Source: a bacterium SCSIO 12696 (GTDB taxonomy: Bacteria > Pseudomonadota > Gammaproteobacteria > Pseudomonadales > Porticoccaceae). From it: a stretch of 64,000 nt of DNA. This document shows, piece by piece, positions 9,816 through 18,128 of this stretch; within the stretch, counting starts at the first letter, position 1, and each line of letters starts with the position of its first letter. The stretch spans positions 620,001 through 684,000 of the forward strand of contig CP073744.1 of assembly GCA_024397955.1 (NCBI GenBank), written 5' to 3'. Made by a program: the position numbers and the translations under genes. The notes under the pieces are model-generated. The model did not search any database, was not told the origin of the DNA, and saw only the letters and a list, made by a program, of their open reading frames with translations.

Positions 9816-10127
9816 ATGGTTAACGAGCGCATCATGCCAGATTCATGGCCTGAACAAATGCGCTTTGTTGGTGACAATATGTATACCGGCTGCTCAGATA
9901 AACCACTAACCTGGCAACACCTCCAACAATATAACTGGGTAATTGGCGAGTGGTATCACTCTATGACGTTTGCAGGCAAACTAGTAAAGCAGGTGCAGAG
10001 TTTAAAGGCTAAACTGCCGCCAGAAACTACTGACACCACTCCACCTAGCGAAGCAAGCCTTATTCCGTTCAATAGTCGCGGCAAAGGGCCTCATGGCTGG
10101 GGTGTAAGGGGAATGCGTAGACTCTAG
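9816..10127 (+). CDS. Hypothetical protein of the accessory block
   Basis: A possible 103-residue protein (alternative start at ATG 9834) that I do not recognise. It is rich in Trp and Met in its first half (PDSWPEQM, LTWQHLQQYNWVIGEWYHS). It ends with a low-complexity Pro/Thr stretch and a basic Gly/Arg tail. There is no signal peptide or membrane helix, and no good Shine-Dalgarno before either start. It may be a real accessory gene or a decayed fragment. Confidence 0.35.
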   Translation: MVNERIMPDSWPEQMRFVGDNMYTGCSDKPLTWQHLQQYNWVIGEWYHSMTFAGKLVKQVQSLKAKLPPETTDTTPPSEASLIPFNSRGKGPHGWGVRGMRRL

Positions 10128-10252
10128 CCAACCAGCGCCAATACATACTTTTAGTTACGTCTGGCTATTTTATAGTTGCTAACTGCTGACAGATGTCCGG
10201 CCTAGAGCCGACTTTTTATGAATCTGCCTATGAATATGAAAAGGAAATGAAT

Positions 10253-11197
10253 ATGACGGAACAAAATACTGAGAAACAGGTATGCGGTATTGTTATGCCT
10301 ATATCAGCTACCGATGGCTGCGGTAAAGATCACTGGGCTGAGGTTCTTCAGATTATTTCTGATACTGTCGACTCGGCAGGGCTTGAAGCAAACCTGGTTA
10401 GCGAAGCTGATGATGTTGGCTCAATACACAAACGTATTGTCCAAAATCTATACGAGAACCCCATAGTCGTCTGTGACGTTAGTGCGAAGAACCCTAATGT
10501 AATGTTTGAGCTTGGCATGAGGCTGGCTTTCGATAAGCCTACAATCATTATTAAAGATGACAAGACTAGCTATTCCTTTGATACGTCAACTATTGAACAC
10601 CTGGAGTATCCGCGCGATCTAAGGTTTTCGACGATTGTTACTTTTAAGGAAACATTAACCAGAAAGATAAGCTCAACATTGGACAAGTTCCGTGATGATA
10701 GTGCGACGACTTTTTTGAAGCATTTTGGAGAGTTTAAGGTAGCAAAAATTAGCACTAAGGAAGTAGGAGCTGAAGAAATTATTCTGGAAGAATTAACCAA
10801 TATCAAAAAGCAATTAGGCGCTTTAAAAAGCGATATTTACCGAGGCAAGAGTAGCCCGGAGTTTAACTATATCAGCAGTTTGTCTGACTCCATCATTAGG
10901 AAAAAGGATCCAGATCAGTACCTGCTGAATCTCTCTAGGGTTTCTGTAGATGCTCGGCATCAAGTGATGGAATATGCTCTCAACGATTCTCGTGTAAAAG
11001 CTATCGCGCCATCCGAATCCGTAAAATCAGAAAATGAAATATTTGTTTTGTTTTTTAATGAAGGCACCCCTGTTCGCTCTGAAAGGCGATTTATATCAGC
11101 CCTTCGCGACAAGTATCCTGAGATTGAAATTGAACCGTTATTTAGAACAGCAAAGTCGGCCATGAAAGACGCACTACGTGAATTAGATTCTATATGA
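10253..11197 (+). CDS. Nucleoside 2-deoxyribosyltransferase/TIR-like domain protein
   Basis: About 314 residues. The N-terminal half (about 10-150) looks like the nucleoside deoxyribosyltransferase/TIR-like Rossmann fold: CGIVMPISATDGC, an Asp/Ser strand VVCDVSAKNPNVMFELG (about 72-88) and KPTIIIKDD. The NPNV-x-x-ELG helix carries the putative catalytic Glu. The C-terminal half has no recognised domain. I chose ATG 10253 because GAAAAGGAA lies at proper distance; an in-frame ATG at 10193 lacks a site. Such domains occur both in nucleotide metabolism and as NAD-directed or nucleotide-sensing modules of anti-phage systems. The location in an accessory block beside a STAND NTPase favours the second role, by inference. 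Confidence 0.6.
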   Translation: MTEQNTEKQVCGIVMPISATDGCGKDHWAEVLQIISDTVDSAGLEANLVSEADDVGSIHKRIVQNLYENPIVVCDVSAKNPNVMFELGMRLAFDKPTIIIKDDKTSYSFDTSTIEHLEYPRDLRFSTIVTFKETLTRKISSTLDKFRDDSATTFLKHFGEFKVAKISTKEVGAEEIILEELTNIKKQLGALKSDIYRGKSSPEFNYISSLSDSIIRKKDPDQYLLNLSRVSVDARHQVMEYALNDSRVKAIAPSESVKSENEIFVLFFNEGTPVRSERRFISALRDKYPEIEIEPLFRTAKSAMKDALRELDSI

Positions 11198-11223
11198 CTT
11201 GATCGGCGAGTATTAGTCTGACA

Positions 11224-11320
11224 CCTGTGATTAACTTAGGCTTTAATCTGCCTTAGATTTATCACAGGCATCGGCCGAGTTACTGCGACTATTCAGCCTG
11301 GCTAGAAAAGGCTACAACTC
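11224..11320. repeat. Two consecutive imperfect hairpins
   Basis: CCTGTGAT (11224-11231) pairs with ATCACAGG (11261-11268), with a further near-match inside. Then GAGTT (11277-11281) pairs with AACTC (11316-11320), enclosing AGCCT/AGGCT. The structures lie between convergent genes and may serve as terminators, although no U-tract is present. Confidence 0.45.
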
Positions 11321-11366
11321 GCTCTGGTAGATCGTTGGCTATCAAGTAAGCGGAGACGATCCGTAA

Positions 11367-12011
11367 TTAACTATTAAGGACATACTCCACTTTTAATGGC
11401 GCATCTATGCTCTCACCAATATCGGCTAATACGGGATGGTCATCAACCATCTTGATCATACCGCTTTGCTCTATAATAAAATCTGCAAAAAAAATAGCGT
11501 CTGAGTAATAAACTAACGAAGATACTTTATAATTACCCTGCTTATCCTTACCAAATATTTGGGGATGGCGAAAAATTTTATCAAGACAATTTATGTCGCA
11601 ACCATCCGGAATATACGGGCTGCCAAGGTGTTCTACAATAAAAAATGGACCCTCGTCACCTCTAACGAAAAAACAAAAAAAAGTGAGATACTGCATCGCA
11701 GTACTCTCATTGACATTTATACCAGCTTTACCGTTGACCTCATGGATCGGAGGAGAGCGCCCATCCAGTCGCCAAAAATCCTTTCCATCAGTTAATCCAC
11801 AAAGGAGGGATCCTTTCGGCTGCCAATGAGTATAGCTGACAGTTACCAATTCAATATTATTGTAAAACGGCAAATCATATGTTTCGATACTACAGTTTTC
11901 TAAGACATCTACCAAATTTGGTTCTAGCTCCGAGAGCGACTTTCTCACTAATTTTGTCAATGACCCTCTAGGTTTGGAAGATTTTTTTTCTAAACAGAAT
12001 GATGGCTTCAC
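11367..12011 (-). CDS. Uncharacterised partner of the STAND NTPase
   Basis: A 214-residue soluble protein that I do not recognise. It starts at GTG 12011 with AGGAG six bases upstream. There is no signal peptide or membrane helix. It has a basic N-terminus (KKSSKPRGSLTKLVRKSL) and then a mixed alpha/beta sequence with several aromatic clusters (VSYTHWQPKGSLL, FFCFFVRGDEGPFFIVEHLG, VYYSDAIFFADF). It lies 52 bp downstream of the STAND NTPase on the same strand, so the two are probably co-transcribed. A role as effector, inhibitor or accessory of that NTPase is inference from position. Confidence 0.65.
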   Translation of the reverse strand: MKPSFCLEKKSSKPRGSLTKLVRKSLSELEPNLVDVLENCSIETYDLPFYNNIELVTVSYTHWQPKGSLLCGLTDGKDFWRLDGRSPPIHEVNGKAGINVNESTAMQYLTFFCFFVRGDEGPFFIVEHLGSPYIPDGCDINCLDKIFRHPQIFGKDKQGNYKVSSLVYYSDAIFFADFIIEQSGMIKMVDDHPVLADIGESIDAPLKVEYVLNS

Positions 12012-12063
12012 GTTACACTCCTAAGCAATCAAATTAGACCAATGTCTCTTGTGCAAAAAATTA

Positions 12064-15000
12064 CTATTTCTCAACCGAAGGGGAAAAAAATTCACTTTCA
12101 AGCTCCCTAAATTGGTCTAAGTCAATAACCGATGATAGATCCGAAGGCTTTCTTCCCCAGCTATCAAGTGGTAGAACGAATCTGTACTTTTGAGCAGTTT
12201 TTTTAAATATCTCGACTTTACCTTGAATAGCGTGGCTGTGAAAAATAGAGTAACTCATGTCTCCCTGCCCAATTAATCGATCTACTCCACGCTTTATCAA
12301 CTTCTCAGCATACTCGTAGTCCTCATCTCGTAAAAATCTGTCTAGCAGCATAGCTTGCACTGTGTCATCCGATTGTAAATCATCAATTCGATCTGTTAAT
12401 TCTTTGCGAACGGATGATGCTTTTGTCTCACAAGCGAGGCTTACTATATCCTGAAAGCTGCTATTCAATAAGCTATTATCGATAATCCCTTCAATTAGGC
12501 ACTTCGATATGACTATATAGTTCTTTTTCTCTATCAAAATATCCAAGCCCGTTTTGGTTACAGGCTCTTTGGAGATGTGTTTCACAACATGAGAGTCGAC
12601 AAGAGCAATAGGTGACTGGCGCAGTAATCGCATAATTATATTGCTGTCAGTACTTTTTAAGATCTCCACCCTCATAGAAGACGTCATGTCTTCATACTTA
12701 GTAGGCATTCTGTCATCCCGCCATAAAACCCGACGTACCTCCTTATACCTTTCCGCCAAATCAAATACTGTTTTTCCGTTGTTGTCGCGAGAGGTCAGAA
12801 CTGGGCCATTTTCGTTTACCAATAGTACTTGTACAGTTTTTCGTGCATTTAATTTTTGTTCGTCATTTGGAAACTGATCAAATACGCTTAAATGCAAGAG
12901 TGTCTGATTAGAATGGCTAGTATGAGCTTTAGAGCGAGCATTGCAATCTGACAACAATAACCGGACAATCTCATGCATACCTTTTTTAGCGGCAATCATG
13001 ATAGGGGTGTCTCCTTCTTTATCCCTCTGTCGTAACACGCTGTTAAAGACAGAGGTCGAAACGGAGCTATTCAAGAAAGATTTTACAATTTGAGAATGAC
13101 CTTGACTCGCTGCAATATGTATCGGATTCCGCAATTTAGTGTCTAGGCAGTTTGGATCAATGAATCGAATGAGCCGATCAAAGCACTCAACAGAACCACC
13201 CCATGAGGCGTGATGCAATGCTGTTCTTTTATGTTCATCTAAATAAGAAGTATCTGTCTCCCTATCAATTAAATCTTCAATCACATATTGATTGCCACTG
13301 TGTGCGGCACGACTCAACATATTTCTCATGCCCGGGGCCACAACCATATTTATGTCGCTGATACGGTCGATCATCGCTCTGTAATTTTGATTGGCATGCT
13401 CTTGAATAGCGTTTTGTATTGGGTGCCAACCGTCATCAGAGTAAATATCATCAATACTTTCCAAACGTTCTAAAATCCAAGGTGTCGCAGGTCCGTCTGA
13501 CCAACTAGCATCATGCAAAATGGTATCTCCACGACCGCTTTTAACTCCAATAACCGCTTTGCTTTTTGAAAAAAATCTATCTAGTAGGTCCACAAGGTGA
13601 TATTCCGCCGCAATATGAATGAATTTCTTTTTATAAATAGACGATTTCACAACTGCTTGCGGAGTGCTCGCGTTTAAAAATACTCTTTCAGCATACTGAC
13701 GGAGCAAGAGATCATCATCATTCAATTCCTCTTTGCTATCCATATGCCAATGATAGGACTGTAACACCGACGCTGCTACATGAATGCTTTCTCTGCTTTT
13801 TTTAACAGGTGAATTTTTATTTTTAGCCCACTTTTTTGCCTCTGTTCGAAGCCAGCCCTCATCTCGTAAATAATCCTGTTTATATTCAAACCACGCGCGA
13901 GCAACGCTCCAATGATCCAGCACTGCTTGATGAACCAATTTATAGCGAAAAGCGGCATCCCCACTTGTTTGGTTAGTATCATTGGCTCTTACAAGTAGAC
14001 GATTACGTAGAAAAGAATCCACTATCTTCGATTTATAGCTACTGACAGGGCTGCTTAGCAAAGTTTTATGCCCATCAACATGCAGAGCCACATAGGGTGT
14101 TAGAAAATTATTTAGACTATTTAAACCTTCTTTATTGCTTTCCAAGTATTTCGCGTATAACACGCTCTCACCTGCGGAATACCACGCTTGCTCTGCTAAA
14201 TTATGAATTGTAAGAGAAAAATCGACTTCCTCTTCCAAATCACTCAGCTTAATAACTGCATTCTCTCGGTTAAAGCCAGTACTGTTTGTAGTCGAATTAC
14301 CACGTTCAACCAGTTCTACCGTCGCTCTATCTTCGAACTTTTCGAATAGGTTAGCTAGCCATAAGCAGGCCAATGGCAGGGGTGAAGCGGATAGATTCTC
14401 AAGGTTAGCATCTTGAAACTCATTCCACTTTCGTTTTATTTTTTCTAACAGGTCGTCGCTGAGTGTAATACCTGCCTTGCGAAAACCTTCGACGGCAATT
14501 TCCTCAATATCATTTTCGTTAACGTCAACGTCGATAACTTTAGCCGTTAGTCCTATGATCTTTTCGATATTTAAATTCTCAAAAGATTCATACCTACTAC
14601 TCTCTAAGGTTCCTACCAGCGTAAAGTGATCAGTATTTGACAGACATTTGAGAAAACTTAAAACTTGCTGCCATCCCGACAAGTGGTTTTTATTAGTCGC
14701 CGTGCGACCCAGATCATCTATAATTTCTTCGAATTGGTCTAGCGCTAAAATCAAGTTCTGATTAGTATTGGCTAAATGCTTGATAATTCGTTCTGAAAAA
14801 TATTCGCATTTTTTTCGCCGTGCAATATTGGCCATTTCCGAATGGCTAACCACTAGTCCCAATATCTCAGCCATTCTATGGAAGAGTATATCTAGCTGTT
14901 CTTCGGAATCATTTACAGGTTCAACTTCTGTTGGTCGGACCGCTAATATAAGGTCGCCTTGATCTCTTAGTTTGCTTAAAAGACCGCACTGAAGCAATGA

Positions 15001-15918
15001 TGACTTACCACAGCCGCTGCGGCCTTTTAATAAAACAAAATTGGTAGAGTCGTTAGCTATTGTACTGAGTAGCTTCTTTTTTTGGTCTTCTCGACCCGGA
15101 AGCTCATGCTCTTCATCAATACCCCAATGCGTTAGTTCGAGCTTAAAAGGGTTATTGGGCGATGTGCGGTATAGACGTTTGGTGAGCTTCTTTTTTAGTT
15201 GAGCCAGTACCTCTTCCTGCATAGCTTCAGCGCTTTGGAAGTAACCCTTGACACCATAACGGTTGTTAATAAATTTAATGAGGTTAAGCAGTGCTTCTAT
15301 TTGCGGATCGTAAATATCTTCACAAATTTGGTCTCGTTCATCTCGACTCGTCGTATTTTTCGTTAAGCGATTCCATAAATTTTTACCACCAAAGTCTATC
15401 TGCATTTTTGTAAGGTGATTTGTGACGGGTTTAGACGCTACATAACCTATAACAAGGTCACTTTGATCAATATCTGATGAAGAAGTGTATGCTGAGAGCA
15501 GCTCAAAGACTGTACCTGTTAATGGAAAATTTCCTTTAGCAAGCTCTTGTCGCTCACTTTTTAGATCTTTCGGCCATGGGTGGAGAACCCCCGCTTCGCC
15601 ATCACAAGCCCTCCACTCATCCACGCGGCGGTCCCAATGAGGGAGTAGATCATCCTGTAATGGTACGCCGCATCTCTCTCCAAACATACACACCGTCATA
15701 AGCACCGAGGAGTATGCAGGGTCAGGTAAACTTTCTTGGACAGGAATACGATCACTGTATTGCAAAGGTTTGTCTTCGAGATCATCTTCCCAAAGAAAAG
15801 GAGCCAACATATCGTCTAACCCTCGATCTCTGAGCCATCTTTCAAGCTCATTACGAATGAAATCACGAGATTCCTTTAGATCAGCGGAGGAAGATATAAA
15901 GATATATTGTTGTTCCAT
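12064..15918 (-). CDS. STAND NTPase with DUF4062-like N-terminus and ankyrin repeats
   Basis: About 1284 residues. The N-terminus (YIFISSSADLKESRDFIRNEL) resembles DUF4062/TIR-like effector domains. A P-loop GRSGCGKSS (about 299-307) and a Walker B LILALDQFEE (about 390-399) follow; the DQFEE motif is typical of nSTAND NTPases. So is the downstream segment FRYKLVHQAVLDHW (about 657-670). Residues about 760-1060 contain ankyrin-type repeats (DTILHDASW, RTALHHASWGG, NPIHIAASQGH, DTPIMIAAKKG). I chose ATG 15918 because AGGA lies nine bases upstream; ATG 15936 has no site. The effector-NTPase-repeat order resembles bacterial NLR-like immune sensors, but the cognate trigger is unknown. Confidence 0.8.
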   Translation of the reverse strand: MEQQYIFISSSADLKESRDFIRNELERWLRDRGLDDMLAPFLWEDDLEDKPLQYSDRIPVQESLPDPAYSSVLMTVCMFGERCGVPLQDDLLPHWDRRVDEWRACDGEAGVLHPWPKDLKSERQELAKGNFPLTGTVFELLSAYTSSSDIDQSDLVIGYVASKPVTNHLTKMQIDFGGKNLWNRLTKNTTSRDERDQICEDIYDPQIEALLNLIKFINNRYGVKGYFQSAEAMQEEVLAQLKKKLTKRLYRTSPNNPFKLELTHWGIDEEHELPGREDQKKKLLSTIANDSTNFVLLKGRSGCGKSSLLQCGLLSKLRDQGDLILAVRPTEVEPVNDSEEQLDILFHRMAEILGLVVSHSEMANIARRKKCEYFSERIIKHLANTNQNLILALDQFEEIIDDLGRTATNKNHLSGWQQVLSFLKCLSNTDHFTLVGTLESSRYESFENLNIEKIIGLTAKVIDVDVNENDIEEIAVEGFRKAGITLSDDLLEKIKRKWNEFQDANLENLSASPLPLACLWLANLFEKFEDRATVELVERGNSTTNSTGFNRENAVIKLSDLEEEVDFSLTIHNLAEQAWYSAGESVLYAKYLESNKEGLNSLNNFLTPYVALHVDGHKTLLSSPVSSYKSKIVDSFLRNRLLVRANDTNQTSGDAAFRYKLVHQAVLDHWSVARAWFEYKQDYLRDEGWLRTEAKKWAKNKNSPVKKSRESIHVAASVLQSYHWHMDSKEELNDDDLLLRQYAERVFLNASTPQAVVKSSIYKKKFIHIAAEYHLVDLLDRFFSKSKAVIGVKSGRGDTILHDASWSDGPATPWILERLESIDDIYSDDGWHPIQNAIQEHANQNYRAMIDRISDINMVVAPGMRNMLSRAAHSGNQYVIEDLIDRETDTSYLDEHKRTALHHASWGGSVECFDRLIRFIDPNCLDTKLRNPIHIAASQGHSQIVKSFLNSSVSTSVFNSVLRQRDKEGDTPIMIAAKKGMHEIVRLLLSDCNARSKAHTSHSNQTLLHLSVFDQFPNDEQKLNARKTVQVLLVNENGPVLTSRDNNGKTVFDLAERYKEVRRVLWRDDRMPTKYEDMTSSMRVEILKSTDSNIIMRLLRQSPIALVDSHVVKHISKEPVTKTGLDILIEKKNYIVISKCLIEGIIDNSLLNSSFQDIVSLACETKASSVRKELTDRIDDLQSDDTVQAMLLDRFLRDEDYEYAEKLIKRGVDRLIGQGDMSYSIFHSHAIQGKVEIFKKTAQKYRFVLPLDSWGRKPSDLSSVIDLDQFRELESEFFSPSVEK

Positions 15919-15936
15919 CAAACTTTTTCCTAGCAA

Positions 15937-16567
15937 ATGTCAAATTACTGTTATTTAGAATACTTATGGCTAAGCAAGCTTTAAGGCAGCTTGATAAGTA
16001 ATATATTAAAAGCAGCTTAGAAGTTAAGCTAGTACTCAATCTGTTGACATTTATCGGTGATGAGTTGCACTGATTTAGTAGATATGTGTAAATTTAGGTG
16101 ATACCGCATCAGTAGTCATTTAGCGGAAAAACCCGCGCGTATCGTGCGTATGCAAGCAAACTAAATCTATAATTTTAAAGGAATTTTCTGTGCCGGCCCC
16201 GAACACCAGTAACACCTATAACTACCCCCGCAAGCAATTCATAACACCCTCAGAACGAAAATTCTTGCATTCGGTGTAGTCCTCCTTTCACTGACTTTTT
16301 CATACCATCGCTTTTAACTGGCATAAACCTCTCTGTTGTTGGTCTACACTTGAACTGTCAGACCGATCAATAACAGGGATTAAGCGTTACCCGTGTACAC
16401 ACCACGGAATACTGATGGATACCCGTCAAACGATCTATATCTCCCCTCTGCAACCTATGTGCAGCCGCCTGAAACCGTGCTGAAAGCACCAACCATGGAG
16501 AATCAACCACCTACCCTGCTTGTGATTAATAAAGAACATCCTTTTTGACATTTACAGGAGAAAAGCT
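15937..16567. other. Accessory-block spacer with gene remnant
   Basis: About 630 bp between the divergent STAND NTPase and SGNH hydrolase genes. It holds a short remnant resembling a DUF2726 protein (16190-16279, listed separately). The remainder is noncoding as far as can be seen, with a small hairpin GGTCT/AGACC near 16345-16365. It must contain the promoters of both flanking genes. Confidence 0.4.
16190..16279 (+). pseudogene. Truncated N-terminus of a DUF2726-like protein
   Basis: A GTG preceded at proper distance by AAAGGAA opens a 29-codon frame ending YPRKQFITPSERKFLHSV then stop. The F-I/L-T-P-S/A-E-R-x-F core is the characteristic beginning of DUF2726 (nuclease-related) domains, which normally continue for over 100 residues. 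The good ribosome site and abrupt end suggest a gene cut off by deletion or nonsense mutation. The match is short, so certainty is modest. Confidence 0.4.
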
Positions 16568-17428
16568 ATGGAACACTCAAAAAGACTAAAAGATGATCTT
16601 AAATCTCAAATTCGTTCCCGTGTTAGACGAGAAAAACGAACCGCTAAAGAGCTGCAGAAATTTTGCGAGGATTATCGATGCTGGGTAGAAACACAAAAGG
16701 CTACTGGCACAAAACCGATAACGATTATCGCGGAGGGAGATTCATGGTTTAAGTACATGATTGGCTTTGCCATTATCTGGCATCTTGAGAACTTGCTTGA
16801 TATTCAAATACTCAACCTCGCATGGCCCGGTGATGAAGTCGAAGAAATGACCACACCCAAAAAATTAAAGCGCCTTGCCAATCAACTCAAGTCAGGGGCG
16901 GCCAGCCGAACAAAATTTGATTTTTTCTTGTTTTCCGGTGGCGGTAATGATCTGGTGGGTAAAGATACGTTCCACAAATGGCTAAACCCCTACGAGTCAG
17001 GCATGCAAGCGCAGGATATTCTGAATATGCAAACACTTAACCCGGCCCTTGATTTGGTGGAGAGTGGCTACAGAGAAATCATTGCCTTGCGCGACAAGCA
17101 CAGCCCTAAAACACAACTCATGTTCCACGGTTATGACTATGCCATCCCCAGTGACAAAGGCGTTTGCGGGCGCGGGCCATGGATGAACCCCGGCCTGAAA
17201 CTCCGCAAAGTACCGGTTAGATTACGCGCCCCTGTGGTCAGGTTATTTTTAGAAGAATTTGATCGGCGCCTGGACAGACTCGCTGAGGAAAATGACCGCA
17301 TTACCGTCGCGCAAACCCAGGGGGTTCTCGAGGAAAATCATTGGAGCAACGAACTGCACCCAACCAAGTCGGGGTTTAAAAAGCAGGCAAAGGTATTTGA
17401 AGCTGAAATACTGAGGCTTACTAACTAA
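16568..17428 (+). CDS. SGNH/GDSL-family hydrolase
   Basis: A 286-residue protein with the SGNH blocks AEGDSWF (block I, Ser near residue 58), FSGGGNDL (block III, with Asn) and ELHPTKSGF (block V, His). It has no signal peptide, so it is probably cytoplasmic, and an Arg/Lys-rich N-terminal helix (about 1-35). AGGAG precedes the ATG. The substrate could be an acyl ester or acetylated sugar and cannot be read from the sequence. It closes the accessory block; a strong hairpin separates it from pgsA. Confidence 0.75.
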   Translation: MEHSKRLKDDLKSQIRSRVRREKRTAKELQKFCEDYRCWVETQKATGTKPITIIAEGDSWFKYMIGFAIIWHLENLLDIQILNLAWPGDEVEEMTTPKKLKRLANQLKSGAASRTKFDFFLFSGGGNDLVGKDTFHKWLNPYESGMQAQDILNMQTLNPALDLVESGYREIIALRDKHSPKTQLMFHGYDYAIPSDKGVCGRGPWMNPGLKLRKVPVRLRAPVVRLFLEEFDRRLDRLAEENDRITVAQTQGVLEENHWSNELHPTKSGFKKQAKVFEAEILRLTN

Positions 17429-17436
17429 ATTCTTAC

Positions 17437-17470
17437 GCCAACGGAAAAGAGGATTCTCTCTTCCGTTGGC
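17437..17470. terminator. Bidirectional terminator between SGNH hydrolase and pgsA
   Basis: GCCAACGGAA and TTCCGTTGGC form a perfect 10-bp stem, extended by AGAG/CTCT pairing, between two convergent stop codons (17428 and 17477). It probably ends transcription from both sides. Confidence 0.7.
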
Positions 17471-17476
17471 TCTGAA

Positions 17477-18040
17477 TTAGAGTGAATCCGACTTCACCAA
17501 TTCATCCCATGCGGCTTTCAGGTAGACATACATAGACCACAGGGTGAGGATTACCGCCCCATAAAGCAAAACCAAACCGATAATGTGATACACCCTGTCG
17601 GTTTCTGGGTTAAAGAACAGCAAGACGCTGATCGCTATCATCTGTAGGGCCGTTTTGACCTTACCCACCATGGAAACCGCCACACTGGCACGTTGGCCAA
17701 TTTCCGCCATCCATTCACGCAAAGCCGACACCACAATTTCTCGACCGATAATCACCAGCGCCGGTATAGCAAACCAAAAGTAAGGGTTAGCAGCCAACAA
17801 CAGTATTAGCGCAGCGCTAACACTGAGCTTATCTGCAACGGGATCCAGGAAGGCACCAAAGGGAGTACTTTGCTCCAACTTGCGGGCCAGGTAACCGTCC
17901 AACCAGTCGGTGATTGAGCCAAGAATAAAAATACCTGCCGTTACCGGGTAGCGCCATTCCCAAGGCAAGTAAAAAACCACAATAAAGATGGGAATTAACG
18001 CAATTCGCATCAGGGTCAGGATATTGGGGAGGTTCCACAT
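17477..18040 (-). CDS. pgsA: CDP-diacylglycerol--glycerol-3-phosphate 3-phosphatidyltransferase
   Basis: PgsA makes phosphatidylglycerophosphate, the committed step to phosphatidylglycerol and cardiolipin, in the inner membrane. The 187-residue protein starts MWNLPNILTLMRIALIPIF. It carries the CDP-alcohol phosphotransferase signature across DWLDGYLAR and GAFLDPVADK (about 64-91), with several membrane helices. It is downstream of uvrC in the conserved gacA-uvrC-pgsA order. Confidence 0.96.
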   Translation of the reverse strand: MWNLPNILTLMRIALIPIFIVVFYLPWEWRYPVTAGIFILGSITDWLDGYLARKLEQSTPFGAFLDPVADKLSVSAALILLLAANPYFWFAIPALVIIGREIVVSALREWMAEIGQRASVAVSMVGKVKTALQMIAISVLLFFNPETDRVYHIIGLVLLYGAVILTLWSMYVYLKAAWDELVKSDSL

Positions 18041-18128
18041 ATAGGGGGCTCAGTTTGCCGTTCTCAGTATAGTTTGCTCGTTTTTAAGCCAGTCGCTACG
18101 CTCACAGTTACTGACTTGGAATTTCAAG

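Noticed and set aside
11224..11320. Possible integron attC site downstream of the TIR-like gene
   Set aside because: Hairpins are present but the GTTRRRY and RYYYAAC core sites are absent and no integrase is seen.
9480..17436. Interpretation of the accessory block as a prophage
   Set aside because: No integrase, portal, capsid, tail or lysis genes are present.
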